Source of the DNA: Perca fluviatilis
Lineage: Eukaryota > Chordata > Actinopteri > Perciformes > Percidae
NCBI RefSeq assembly: GCF_010015445.1
Contig: NC_053126.1
Location: forward strand, 10,198,249-10,262,248
Direction: 5' to 3'
DNA: 64,000 nucleotides
Each line of letters opens with the position of its first letter. Position 1 is the first letter of the stretch. Position numbers and translations under genes: made by a program. The notes below the pieces were generated by a model, which saw nothing but the letters and a program-made list of their open reading frames with translations, was not told the origin of the DNA and did no database searches. Positions 24,158 through 36,636 of this stretch are shown here, piece by piece.

Positions 24158-25027
24158 AAGCAGCTCAGAAAAATGAGGAGTTAGGAAGGCAATGTTCTGA
24201 GAAATGAACATGTTTTTGTATTTTACTTCACAACCTTCTATAGGAGTGATTGTTATCAATTTGGAGAGTTCTTGTTTTGTTGATGAGTTGATGAGGACAT
24301 TGAGCGCATATCTGAAAAGTTTCTGTATACGTTTGGCCTGAGGAAACAGGCTAGTCAGTGGGAATGTATGAAGACCTTTTCTTTTATATTTCAACCTTAA
24401 TACTGTGGACGAGTCAAATGCTGATGTATCAGCAAACAGCCCACACTTGTGGTAGCATGGTCTTAGTCAAAAGCAAAAACAAATGCAGAATTATTTTAAG
24501 GAATTTCACTTGGAAACTAAGCCACAGTTTCCTTTGTAGCGTGATTGATTCAGCTACGACAAACAGATTTTATCCCTGATCTACACTAACCTCTTTTTTT
24601 AAGAGATTATCAGGATGTTATGTTTCTTTCTGCATTTTTTTTCAATACACCCTCACTGCATGACAGATTTAGGCTCATAGTATTGTATTGTAATGGTGTA
24701 GACACAGAGGACACATACACATTTCATCACAGCAATTACAATATACTTTACACAGCAATGGATGTGTATGACTGAAATTAGTTTAAAATCAATGAATATG
24801 TCCTCTCTACAACTGAGTTCAGGGATTTCAATTAGAGCTCTTTCTCAGTTGTGACGTTCACAGTACTAACTTTAACAAGGGGCTTGCATTTTGGCCATTT
24901 TGCTAACAGAGGAATGGTATCCCCCTTCAAATGTCCTACTGGCAGTAACATAATGCTTACAGTAGTAAAGCGTTACAATAAAGTCATCACAATTTTCAGT
25001 GACAATTAGTTACTGTGTCATTATGGT
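24158..25027. other. Gene-free stretch
   Basis: No exon or repeat was recognised. Confidence 0.4.
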
Positions 25028-25031
25028 TTAA

Positions 25032-25354
25032 CGCTTTAGTGCGTAACTTTTTGATATTAATGAACGTACGTCACATTCAAGCCATTGCCAAATGAGTTGC
25101 TACAAAGCTAATTAACTCTGTGTATTTCTCAGTATGGCTATGTTCAGAAGATTGTTTCGTCCGCCGACTTTGGCGCAGAAACTCAAGTGAAGATAATTAC
25201 CTCTTCTGAAGAGTCCATCATGGTTTTTTAATCCTCTGTGTCCTCCTTAGCTACTAGCAACTGCGTGGAGGAGGGGTGGGGGCTGTGCGCAATCACGAAA
25301 GGCTTGTATCATGTGGACACGCAACAGTTTTGTTGTCATTGTTGTCATATTGCT
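25032..25354. mobile_element. TTAA-flanked MITE, copy 2
   Basis: The same family and orientation as 6747-7128. Flanked by TTAA at 25028-25031 and 25355-25358. The left end begins CGCTTTAGTGCGTAAC, and the interior shares the distinctive TTACCTCTTCTGAAGAGTCC segment. About 60 bp shorter than copy 1 through internal indels. Confidence 0.7.
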
Positions 25355-25761
25355 TTAAATATCAGTAATTGCATTAAAGTTACTACGGTAGTGCTAAGTA
25401 ACCTTTAGGGGGTGTGCTTGTTTGCTGTCTTACTGTGAGTTTGATGGAGGGTTGACAGCGGTTTGCTCTCTTTGCGTTGAGAGGACCGACCGCTTTGTGA
25501 TGTGTTAGCTTGGCGAATGAGCTGAAGGTGTGGGGAGGCAATTAGCCTATACCAAAAGAGGAGAGATGTGCAGTAAATGTAATTTACATGTTTTGTAACT
25601 TCCTAGCAAGCTATTCACCGCTAGCCATTGATAAGCTAACATTCAGGGATCATGTACGGTCTTCACTCTGAGAATGGCTCTCCTGCGTGCAGTAACATAA
25701 AGCAAGCAGTCAATAAACACTGTCAAAATGCTGGCTGCTTGTTACACCATAACATCTTACG

Positions 25762-25830
25762 ATACAATACAACTTTTATTGTCAGCCAGGGCTGAAATTC
25801 TTTTTGCATCCCTGGGTAACTCATATAAGA
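25762..25830 (-). mobile_element. Retroelement 3'-tail fragment
   Basis: On the minus strand the sequence ends in GACAATAAAAGTTGTATTGT, like the tails of several teleost LINEs. The AC-rich DNA to about 25960 may be its 3' UTR. No coding part was recognised. Confidence 0.4.
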
Positions 25831-25960
25831 AAGAGGACATAGACATACATACAGACATACATAAGATGAACATTACATAAACACACAAGTAAGAAAACAA
25901 AAAGCATACATGTATAACAACAGAAAATTACATGAACATACATACAGACAAGGTCTTGGA

Positions 25961-27153
25961 GACTTGTAACCCTGAATACATATTGCACTGGATTTAATGT
26001 AGCTGGTTTAACAATAAGATAGATTGATGTATGAAAGAGTTTTTAAGTCTGTTGCGATTGAAATACTGTGGTATATGGTTGTGGAGAATATGACCGCAAT
26101 GCAATGAGTAACTAATTACTTTTGCTTTTGAAGAATAAGTAAATTAATGTAATGACCTTTTTATTGAGTATTATGTAGTGTGTTGATTATATTTTGTACA
26201 ACACTTGTCCAACACTGATAATCATATATACAGTAGCTATTTAAGTGGATGCCTGTCACAATTTCACATGGGACCCTGATGATGCTCTTTGTTAATTCTT
26301 GTTTTCTCTTTTTGGGGTGAAAATTAAATCAGACGTAACAAAACAATGAAACCTGGTCCTAACTGTATCCGGACTTCTTAACAATATTCTGATGGCCCAA
26401 AAGAAAGAGAGAGAAAGATAGCGGGGTTATCAAAGTCCCCATTCTCCCTCTAATCCACAATGTTCTACCAGAGAGTGTGGCAACACCAGCAATCAGTCCA
26501 ATACCTAAACACTTCTGCCAAAGGTTTGGTTAAAACACAGGCTTGCATTGTGGCTGCTGGCAGGCTAGACAATTTTTGGTTTAGGTTCACAGGCATAGCT
26601 GACAACATGAATGGTTACTACTCATTTGTGCAGCTTGGCATATTATGCTGAGAAGGGCTTGTGATGAAAATGGAAGACTGAGCCTGTTTACCTTCTAAAA
26701 TGGTGCATAAATGTAAACATGCCACCATCAACACACAAAAAAGATGCTTAAGTGTCGAAGTGAGACAAAACCAAAGAGCTGACATGGACACCTCTGGAGG
26801 TAAAATAGTTAATTTATGCCAGAGGGATTCCTCTTAGTGTGTGTTTGCATGTATGCATATTTACACTTTAAACACATACACATACACCTACATAGACACA
26901 AATTCATTTTTTATGTACTTCCAATATTACACTGACATAACAACTTGAAGGGTTTCCTCAGACACCTGATTCAGCAGACTACCTTGTGGAAAACAGGTTC
27001 ACACATAAATTAAACACACACACACAAAGACACACACACACACAGGGGTCCAAAAAGCATGCGACAAGCATTCAAAAAACTAAGTCTACAGCAGTTTCTG
27101 TTGTCAAGTTTTTTATCTTTTGGCACTTTATTTGTTTATCACTGATGCTCTAT

Positions 27154-27191
<38 letters not shown>

Positions 27192-27820
27192 TCTCGCTCT
27201 CTGTCGCTATGTCTCTCTTACTCCATCTCTCGCTCCATCTCACCCGCCTGAAGCTCTGCAGTTAGGAGCCTCAGTGGCAGATTTTGCCTGGCAGTAAGGA
27301 CACATGCGCCTTGAAGGAAAGACAGGGACAAAAGACAGATGGATGCGAAATAGATATAGACGGTATTTGTTTGAAGCTCAATTTCAGCCCTCTTTACTTT
27401 CCAGTCCTTTCACTCTGTCAGTGGTATAATTGACCTCATTTCAATTCTGATTGTCTCATACAAAGTGAGTTTCTGAAACGTGCAGGAACGACAGAAAGTT
27501 CTCAAAAATGTCTGGTTCATGCTTGATTGGGCCTTTGGCATCATTATCTTACCAACAGTGACACATTTACCAGATGGGGGCTCCTTCTCAACCTCACTTG
27601 GCCCACCTGCTCCCCGGCTTTGTGACATCACCTCAGTTCTTGAATCACACACCTGCTCTCCTCAGATTAAACCTTTGTCTTTGTTGTCATGCTGCAATTT
27701 CTTGCCCTAGAGGGTGTTTATTACTAGTAAAACAAGTAGTGTTTGGTGTTGCTTCATAGGGCCCTGTTATGAGTGTAGCGGAGTTAATGATTTCACTTGC
27801 CACATTGTCACTGTTTATTA
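25961..27820. other. Gene-free stretch with AC- and CT-rich patches
   Basis: No supportable exon. (AC)n lies near 27015-27044 and (CT)n near 27152-27234; the open frame at 26986-27297 is largely these repeats. Frames around 27480-27710 have no recognisable domain. Confidence 0.4.
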
Positions 27821-29922
27821 GTGGGAATGCTGTTCAACAGCATTCCAACTATTGTTATTCCTTTCGGCCATTTTTTTTATTCCGTACGTTTTTTGGCTCA
27901 GCGTAACTTCTGCATACTTTTAGCTATTAAAACCATTCAACTTTTAAAATGTTCAGCTCTTTCAGCTAATGATGGGACTTCTTCAACTACATTTCTATTA
28001 TTTATACTTTTTAAAATTTTAAGCTTTTTAACACTTTTTTTTAACATTGAAGTGAATGAGAGCATGCTTCAACTCCTTAAAATCTTCTGCTTCAAAATGT
28101 ATCTCCTCTTACATTCTTTCACCTACAGACGTGATTCAAACTTTAAACTGTTCACAAAATATTCAGCTATCCGGGGTCTACTTTTCAGTTTGATATCTTT
28201 TACAGTTTTTGTGAAAAAGCTGTTTAAGTTTAGTGATCATTTCAGGATTTTTTATTGATTAAACAGAGTGTGTATGTGGCTGGTTAGAGTGATGATGTCA
28301 TTGCTCAGAGGGTGAAGCTTCAAAAACATAATCTTAGTTCCTTCTCTATAAATTGTTCGTACACCCACAATTTTTACCTGTCATACATAATTTATACATC
28401 AAAACGTAGGTATTTTTGTGAAGCGATATGTCTTATACTTCGGGCTCAGCAAGCTTCCAAATGATGAGAGTTCAAAATTTCCCTCCATCCGCAGCAATAG
28501 TAAACGTCCTGCATATTTTCCAGCAAAACTCTGAATGAACCACTTTTTTAATTTGCTGATATGCCCACATTTCTAAGTTTATCAACATAAATTTTAGATG
28601 GAGACATTCAAAAAGGCTTCCTGTTTCCCACGGTGAAGTCACTGTATGGATACTGTGTACTGTTTTGGAGTTATTAAGGCTCGTTTGAAGATATCTTTAT
28701 CAGCTTTCACAGACTGGATCTCACTGTATAACAATGTTTATCCTTTACCAGGTGTGCTAATTACAGATCAAAGGAAGGCCAAGGCTTGATTACAGCTGGA
28801 GGAACACCTGCTGCTCCTCCTTATAGCATGACACAGCACTTTTTCACAGACAGGAACATTACAATCACAGATAGTAATATAACAACAATAACATTTTATA
28901 ATTGGTTCTATATATATTGTCTGTCAGTCTGTCTCTGTCCCCCTCTCTATCTCTCTGTCACTCTCTCTCTCTTTCTCTCTTTCTTTCCCTCTGCCTCTCT
29001 CTCTCCCTCTCTCTTTCTCTCTATATCCCTCTCTCTCTCCCTCGCTTCTCTCTCTCTCTCTCTATTCCTCTCTCTCTTTCATTCTCTTTCTCTCTCTTTG
29101 TCTCTCCCTCTCTCTTTCCCCCTCTCTCTCTTTCCCTCTCTCTCTCTCCCTGTCCCTCTCTTTCTCTCTCTCCTTCTCTCTCATCCCTCCTCCCTCCCTG
29201 TCTCTCCCTCCCCCTCTCTATCTCTCTTTCTTTCCCTCTCTCTCTCTTTCCCTTTGCCGCTCTCTCCCTTTCTATCCCCTTCTCTCTCTATCCCTCTCTC
29301 TCTTTCCATCTATCTCTCTCCTTCTCCCTCTCTCTTTCCTTCTCTTTCTCTCTCTTTGTCTCTCCCTTTCTCTCTCATCCCCCCTCTCTCTCTTTCCCGC
29401 TCTCTCTCCCTGTCCCTCTCTTTCTCTCTCTCTCTCTCCTTCTCTCTCCATCCCTCCTTCTCCCTCCCTGTATCTCCCTCCCCCTCTCTCTTTCTCTCTG
29501 TTTCTCTCTATTCCTCTCTATCCCTCTCTTTCTCTCTGTCTTTCTCTCAGCTTTTCTACAAATGTATTTTAGCTCTTAACTTATGTGCAGTTCAGCTTCC
29601 AACTTCCAAGTATTTCAGCAGTGTAGTGCAATGCATTTGAGATTTTTCAAACAATTTGTTCCATATTTCTGCATTTTCATCAATGTTTCTCACAGCATTT
29701 GTAAGTCTTCCATACTTCTTCATAATTCCAGCTAGAAAATAAATTATTTTATATATTAGTGGTGTTATTCAAATTTTCAGTGAAATTCATACTTATCAAA
29801 CCAATTTCCACTTTTTCAACTATTCTCACTACTTCAACTTCTTCTTACGGATTTAAGCTATTCATATATTTATGCTATTCAGCATTCCCACACATTTTCT
29901 GCAGGAAATGCATTTTCTAGTT
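27821..29922. mobile_element. Non-autonomous TIR element with internal CT tract
   Basis: The left end has GTGGGAATGCTG, and the right side has the inverse CAGCATTCCCAC (29880-29891), followed by a TGCAGGAAATGCATTTTCTA tail that I recall from a common teleost repeat. A near-perfect palindrome sits at the left end (27824-27846). There is no coding region. The superfamily is not assigned because I cannot define target duplications. The 28930-29548 CT tract accounts for much of its length. Confidence 0.55.
28930..29548. repeat. Polypyrimidine (CT)-rich tract of about 620 bp
   Basis: Almost pure C/T on the plus strand, with CTCTCT, CCCTCTC and TTTCTCTC submotifs and only rare A or G. The two long open frames across it (Ser/Leu-rich) are artefacts of this composition. 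Confidence 0.95.
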
Positions 29923-30041
29923 AATTTCAATATTCATTTTATATGATTTATTATCATCAGTTTATTTTAATACTGTTAACTGTCTCGTTTTATACAGCTT
30001 TTTATCTTGTTTAAAATTAGTTCATTTTCCAGAGATTTATT

Positions 30042-31560
30042 AGCCTGGAAATCCAGACCCAGAGCCCCATACGCTCAGCTACCAGCGGAGCTAACTAGTA
30101 GGTTATACTGTCGTCATCTGTTTAGCTCGCCTCTGGCCCGCCTATATCAGATGCACCAATGTGATTGGTGCAGCTCGCTAAAAGGTCATAGTTAATGAGC
30201 ATCATTATTCGATGCCAGAGTGACTCGCTGAGCAAATTAAATTTTGCTCTCGCAAAAAAAAAGTGGTTGCCATGGAGACCTGGTTGTGTGTGGAGGGGGC
30301 CTCTGCTGCGCCCCTGCAGACTTGAGCGGTGCACACCGAAATTATTTACAGTCTGCAGGTGGCGTCTTCTATGGTAGGCTGCCTTAACATTAGCTCCGTT
30401 ATATATTTACTTTAATCGCCTTCTTATGGGTAAAACTGTGTTTTGTATTTATTTATCTTCCGCACTTAGCTAGCTAGTTACTTGATTAAATGCAGTATGT
30501 CGATTTTGTTTCTTTCATTGTTTTAAATGGTGTTTTTCCGTTCATTTGTTGTCAACGTAATCTTTTTGCTAGCTTCATTTTAGCTTAAAATTACTACATT
30601 CTTATTTGTTTTAGCATTTTGTGTGAGACAAACAGACGTAGCTAACTGTTATGCTGTGTTACTCATCATCAGGCACATTTTGTGTTTTATCTTAATATTG
30701 TGTCGAGAAAAACTTTGACAGTCTGCATGTGGCGTCTTCTATTCATTTCGTGTGAGACTGGAGGAACTGTGGAGAGCTAACTGTTATGCTGTGTTACCAT
30801 AGACAGTTAAATAAACGGAGACCAGTGAAGAATATTAGAAGCACTTTTCCGGTGATAGCTGAGCGTTACTGTGCAGCCTCCAACTGAGCTCGAAGATGTA
30901 GATGTGACGTGAGCAACCTGTCTGAAAGTTGTAAGTCTTCTGGTAGCTGTGCCAAGAGAAATCTCAATCATTCCCAATCTTACAGAGACGGAGAGCGTAA
31001 GGAGATAACAGGCACAGGCTTATTATTGCTAACTAAAATGCTAGTTAACATTAGTAATTAAACTTAAACAGCTAATGTAAGTTGAAACTGCCTGTGAGCT
31101 TCTCCTGTACCATACGGTAATTCCTCTACTATGCGACTGTAAGTTGTGTGGTTATGACACAATCGTTAGCCTATTTTTACAAGGTAATGGAGCCTTTTAT
31201 ACATTGCCGTGTTTCTTTAGAAATAAACAATGGACAAATAAAGTCTTTAAACGCTTCAGATGTAAAGATATTCGCTGTCAAAGTGACGTCAAAATCGACG
31301 GCAGTCAATGGAATGTTAACGGCGGGTGATGGCTTGTTAGCATCAAAATGGCGCAATAGGAGCTACGGGTTGTGGAGAGAGACTTACCCCCTTGTGTGTT
31401 ACTCATCATCAGGAAATAAACGGCTGGTTGGAGCCAAAGTTTCATCAATACACAATGCACGAGGAGTACACAACCGCTACATGAGCATGGATGCACACAC
31501 ATCAACGACTGACTTTTTGTGTTGAGCGGATGGTGTGCACTTCTAGCATGTTGATCCAAA
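30042..31560. mobile_element. Composite repeat block, unclassified
   Basis: Starts with GCCTGGAAATCCAGACCCAG, which I recall from dispersed teleost repeats. Modules recur inside: CAGTCTGCAKGTGGCGTCTT at about 30350 and 30719; GCTAACTGTTATGCTGTGTT at about 30641 and 30777; TGTTACTCATCATCAGG at about 30657 and 31398. It looks like several MITEs or MITE pieces in tandem. Element ends could not be set. Confidence 0.45.
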
Positions 31561-33058
31561 GGTAGACATCCTATCACTTGTTACACATTAGCTCCTTTTC
31601 TTTGTTTTTAAGAATTACTGTAAATTAAAGGAACTAAGACATACATTACGTTTTATATCATGAAAGCATTATTACATATGTTTATTTCGAACAGGGCACA
31701 CAGGAAACTGTATGTGGCCATACAGTCTGCTTCATTGCATGCAATAAGAAACATAATACAGAATGTTTCAAATACATGATTCATTCTGTTATTCTTGACC
31801 TGATGATCTCACAAAGATCATACAGCACAAGGCTTTATAATTAGATGTTTGCATAATCAAATTACAAATGGGAATTGTCCAGATGATCACTACGCAACTG
31901 ACCGATATTGTTATTTATTCATGTGTAAAGGAGATTTCTACTCCTGCATTATTTGCCTATTGAGTACAGATTGTATTATAAATCTGTATGCAGCAAAGTG
32001 CTAGGAAGCATTTCAAGCATAATTAGATATATTGTAAATCACATACAGTGAGATCACAAGCTTACTTGTCTCCCATCTTTTACACAATGTGTCAAATTAA
32101 TTAAGAGATGTTTGCATGCTAAGGTACAGATGGAAAGGTCAAGACTTTCTCATGCTCAGGAATTTATTCGACTAAAATTAAAATCTCAAGTGTAGCAAAG
32201 CATAGCAGACACAAGAGGCTCAAACGCCCATCAAGGGACTGGTGTTAATATTTGCTTTTTGCTATACACTGTACAGTACATCAGACCCTGCCTCTGCAAC
32301 TGTTAGGTTTCCTCTGTACTTATCCCTTACAAATAAACTAATACAAATTAAAACTAATCAAAATAAAAAAAATTGCATGACTTTGCGTAAAGTAATAAGA
32401 CTACTTTCAATATTTTGAAGGCCTTTTACTGCTTAACATTTTATTATTTTCATCAAATTCATGTAACAGTGATGCACACTGTACACCTGACACAAGTAAT
32501 GCTTATAAGAATTAAGCCTAATGACCACTGTGCTAGCATTATTAGTTATGTAAGAGCAGGCCGGCCTGGAGCACACTAGTTTACACTTTAGATCTGAGCT
32601 GATCATACATAGTGCTGTTTCCTGCCCTCCAATTGCTTCCTCCTTTCTCCCTCATACCCTCATTCTATTCTATGCTGTGAGAAACAAGCATATGTATGCA
32701 GGACACTTCCTTGTGCCGCTCTGTGTGGGACTGCTGAAGATAGCAGTACTGCATGTGGGGTTTTAAAGATAAAGATGTTAGAGGCACAGAGCCATTAGGT
32801 TGCTGGCAATAAAAATCAGCCATGAACTCTGAACGGCCCACCAACACCCATGACATCACCCATATGACCCATGTACACATCTGACACGATTAAATGTTCA
32901 GTAATAAACACAGATTTCATTTCTTATATAACTATTCTCTTTTGTAGAACCACACATGAAATAGAAACTCATGTACAATGTTATATGAAAACAAAATCAA
33001 AGAAAAGGGCCACATTTAGGATGGTGACACTGTAACTCTACAGAGTGAGTTGGAGGCA
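31561..33058. other. Gene-free AT-rich stretch
   Basis: No exon or repeat was recognised. Confidence 0.4.
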
Positions 33059-33110
33059 AGATAAGATACGCCCTTATTGTCTCCTATAGGAGAAATTTGT
33101 CTTGGGCCTT
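33059..33110 (-). mobile_element. Retroelement 3'-tail fragment
   Basis: On the minus strand it reads ACAAATTTCTCCTATAGGAG, then ACAATAAGGGCGTATCTTAT, a LINE-type tail related to 18459-18512. Confidence 0.5.
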
Positions 33111-33360
33111 CGAGAGAACAACAAATGGCGACGCATCGCACATAAACACAATAAACAAGAGAAAGAAAAACCCACGGCACATGATCCCCCTCATTTTGCA
33201 CTAAATTCTACCCAGATTGCACATTTCCCATTAAATCATGCTGTGATCAATAACATATTGCACAGTGCCCAAATGCACAATTGCACAATACAATATCAAA
33301 TTAAAAATATTGCACCAGTGCCCTACCACGTGAGTGGAGTGAACCTTTTATATTGCCTGC

Positions 33361-33535
33361 AGGTGTGAATGTGAATGTGAATGTGCCAGTCCTGTGATGA
33401 GCTGGCGACCTGTCCAAGGTGTACGCCGCCTCAAGCCGAATGTCAGCTGGGATCAGTTCCAGCCCCCCCTTCTCCCTCCCCCATGACCCTGAATAAGGTA
33501 AGCGGTTACAGACAGTGGACGGATGGTTGGATTAT
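33361..33535 (+). mobile_element. LINE 3'-tail fragment
   Basis: Begins with a (GTGAAT)n run, then CTGGCGACCTGTCCAAGGTG, GTCAGCTGGGATCAGTTCCA, and a tail with AAGCGGTTACAGACAGTGGA and GGATGG. This string is a very common non-LTR 3' end in teleost genomes (established knowledge recalled, not searched). Confidence 0.6.
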
Positions 33536-34511
33536 TACTCCAACTCACACCCTTGACATCAATAGTCCATTCAAACATTGGTAATGTAGACACTGTTAAA
33601 ACAATGTCACAGTTGTATTTTTGGCTTTGACATGCTAAATATTCAGACTGTCACTCTAAGGGACTTTTAATACAGTTGTTGTGACAGTCATGCACAATAC
33701 AGGACTGAATATTTAAACGATGATGCTTTGATTTGTTGGCTTTGACATTAATTTAACCTGTAATTGCTGCTCTGAGCTGCAGTTTGGGATGAAGTTCAAA
33801 GTACTGTCACTTTGTCCATTCTGCAAGTCCCCCCATCCTTGACATATAACCACACACTCGCACAAAGTGCTTAATTTCAGTTGGTCTTGATACAACACGC
33901 TGTCAGACTAATGAGGTGTAAATGTGCATGCCCATGGACTCTATTCCACTGCACATTGCACAAAAGCCCTATCTGTAATCCTACCTTCCCTCTTTCTAAT
34001 CCTTCTTACAACTTTTGATCTTGCTGTGATGACTCCTCCCAGCATTCTCTCCCTTTGCTTTCTTGTTCTCCTCACATTTACTTGCATCTGGATTTTTCTC
34101 CTGGCACTGCTTACTCTCTTGTTTCTCCATTTTTCTTTCCCACTCCTTTCTTTTCCTTTCTTCATGATTAGTTGTCACTGTTCACCCTGATGAAATGCTG
34201 TAATTACAAAGTATGCAATAACACGTGTGCAAACCCAGAGACAAAGCCACCCACACACATGGGATTCTATAACCGATTTGCGTAACCTAGCTACAGTATG
34301 AGTTAGGTTTCTGTTTACATGTACCTGTGTGTGTGTATGTGTGTGTGTGCACTTCCAACCCTCTCAATGTGTCAGCAGCTGCTTTTCTTTGATGTAATTA
34401 TGAGTGGGAGGGGTAGAGAAAGATTGAGAAGTAGAGAGACAGTGAACATCTGTAAGAGAGGGAGAAAGAAGAACAAATAATTTTTTTCACTTTGGTAAAT
34501 GTAAATTATAA
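33536..34511. other. Gene-free stretch
   Basis: No exon was recognised. A CT-rich patch near 34030-34160 produces an open frame without domain features. Confidence 0.4.
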
Positions 34512-35784
34512 TACATTTTTTTTCAATTGCTTAAGCACAATTTTGAAAACAGGGACAGTCTTTTTCAAAACACTACAACCAATTAGCACAACCACACACC
34601 CAATTAGCAGAACACCTTTGCACCTTTGCAAAATGAAACACTCTTGCAAAAACTATATACTAATTTATAAAAAACATATTTTGTTACCATATGAAACACA
34701 CACGTTTCATTTGACTTAATGAAGTTTTAACCAGATACACACTGCTGTTGCTAACCTAAAACACTTTTAGCAATTCTACTTCTCAGCGATTAGAGTACTG
34801 TAAATGAAGTACACAGAGACATTTACAATAAGTTCACCAAACACTACACAAGACCAATGCTGCAGACTGAGGAAAATATAATTTATTTCTCTCCATATAC
34901 CCAAATCAGTCAACATGTCAACATGGAGAATCAAGTTTTCATGCTACTACAGTAGTGTGCATAACACTGTTAGCTCAGCAAACAACAGACAAACATAAAA
35001 TATCGTATCCAGTATAGGTTACAATCACAAAAAAAACAACAACAAACAAAAAAATGATCTGACAAAGTACAGAAAATACTAGACATTATCTCTTCGCCTA
35101 GCTGGATCTGGCCAGAGAATTTTATCAACATCACAGGCGATATCCTCATTGACAAGACAACCGTCTTGAATGTCGAATCCATCCTTGTGCAGCTGCGGCA
35201 TCGACTTGATCACAGGCGTCCTCCATGGCCTGAATGAGGGCTACCTGAGCCTGGGGCTAAACCCTCGCGTGAATATGGGCCCCCTTCCTCCTTGTCGTTC
35301 TCAACCCTCAATCCTCAAATGTCACAGGGAGGGGTATCAACAGTGCTGATATGGTGCATACAATGAGCAGCTGATTACTGTAACTGTAGACAGATTTTCT
35401 TTTACCTGTTTCCTTGTCGAAATGTCCTTATGACAGATGCCACTGTATATCCAGAGGTGGGTTGTAACGAGTTACATTTACTTGAAAAAATTATACTTCT
35501 AGGAGTAGTTTTAAATCACTATACTTTTTACTTTTACTTGAGTAGATTTGTGAAGAAGAAACTGTACTCTTACTCCGCTACATTAGGCTACAACGAGCTC
35601 GTTACTTTTCTTTTTACCTCTTTGGTATTCTACGTGTCATTGTATTATCCCCCGCGTATGCCTCATTTTAATGTTTTATTTTGACAGAGAGAGAGAGACT
35701 TCCGCTAAAGGCTCTACCACGTGACTGTGTTTCACCAATCAAACTTAGTTGTGCAGTCTCGTCACGTGACCATACTCAATCTCA

Positions 35785-35836
35785 GCGGCGGGACCGTTCT
35801 CTTAATACATGCGGCGGGACCGTTCTCTTAATACAT
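35785..35836. repeat. 26-bp tandem duplication
   Basis: Two perfect copies (35785-35810, 35811-35836), each beginning GCGGCGGGACC and ending TTAATACAT, inside the hAT element. Confidence 0.9.
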
Positions 35837-36547
35837 CCATGGGCTGGACAGGTTTGCTTTACAGCCGCAGCAAAACAAAAATGACAATGTCAGAATCAAC
35901 CGTCAGCAGAGGCCAGATCAACATGTCCTGGATTTATTATTTATTACCCGGCTTCACCTAACCTAACAACCGCGGTCCCGCAAGCTGTGTCACGACCACT
36001 GACATATATAACGGTGGTTAACAACTAGTTCAATCAACCATCAGGGTTTCCCAATCTAGCGGCGCGTGTTCACATAAAAGAGGCGATGTTTGCACAACAA
36101 GACCAATAGCCACATATTTTACATAAGAAGAGCAAAATATAATTCTACATAAATATGAAGAACACAGACACGGTTTTACAGACAAAACGCAATACAGTCT
36201 CTGCTTCCTAAAACAGGAGGACAGCTGGCAAAAAAAGAAATAGCTGACGCTGTAGATGCCTACATCACAACGCTTATCAATATCACTTATCCCCGTCAGT
36301 CAGGCACAAGATCTGACCATAATTACACTTGTACTTTCCATAAACTGCCGTTGCTTTAGCCTATTATTTCAGTTGCAACCCTGGCAGTGGAAGCGATCGT
36401 GAGAGCAAATAAAAAACATGATTCAAACCGCTGTGCACATTACACACGGCTCAAGAAGCCGAGAAATAGCCGATATGTAATATAAATATACCCATCAGGG
36501 AATGTTAACGGGGTTGTCGGTCTCTAAATGTTTTTTGTATGAGCGCA

Positions 36548-36551
<4 letters not shown>

Positions 36552-36613
<62 letters not shown>

Positions 36614-36636
36614 CCCTCTCTCTCTCTCTCTCTCTG
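36552..36636. repeat. (CT)n microsatellite inside the hAT element
   Basis: About 40 CT units with one CCCCCC interruption near 36611. Confidence 0.95.

Noticed and set aside
28786..29640. 284- and 225-codon Ser/Leu-rich open frames
   Set aside because: They are translations of the 620-bp CT tract.
35430..35884. Possible hAT transposase frames inside the hAT element
   Set aside because: The frames are short and derive from subterminal repeats; no BED zinc finger or hAT dimerisation motif was seen.
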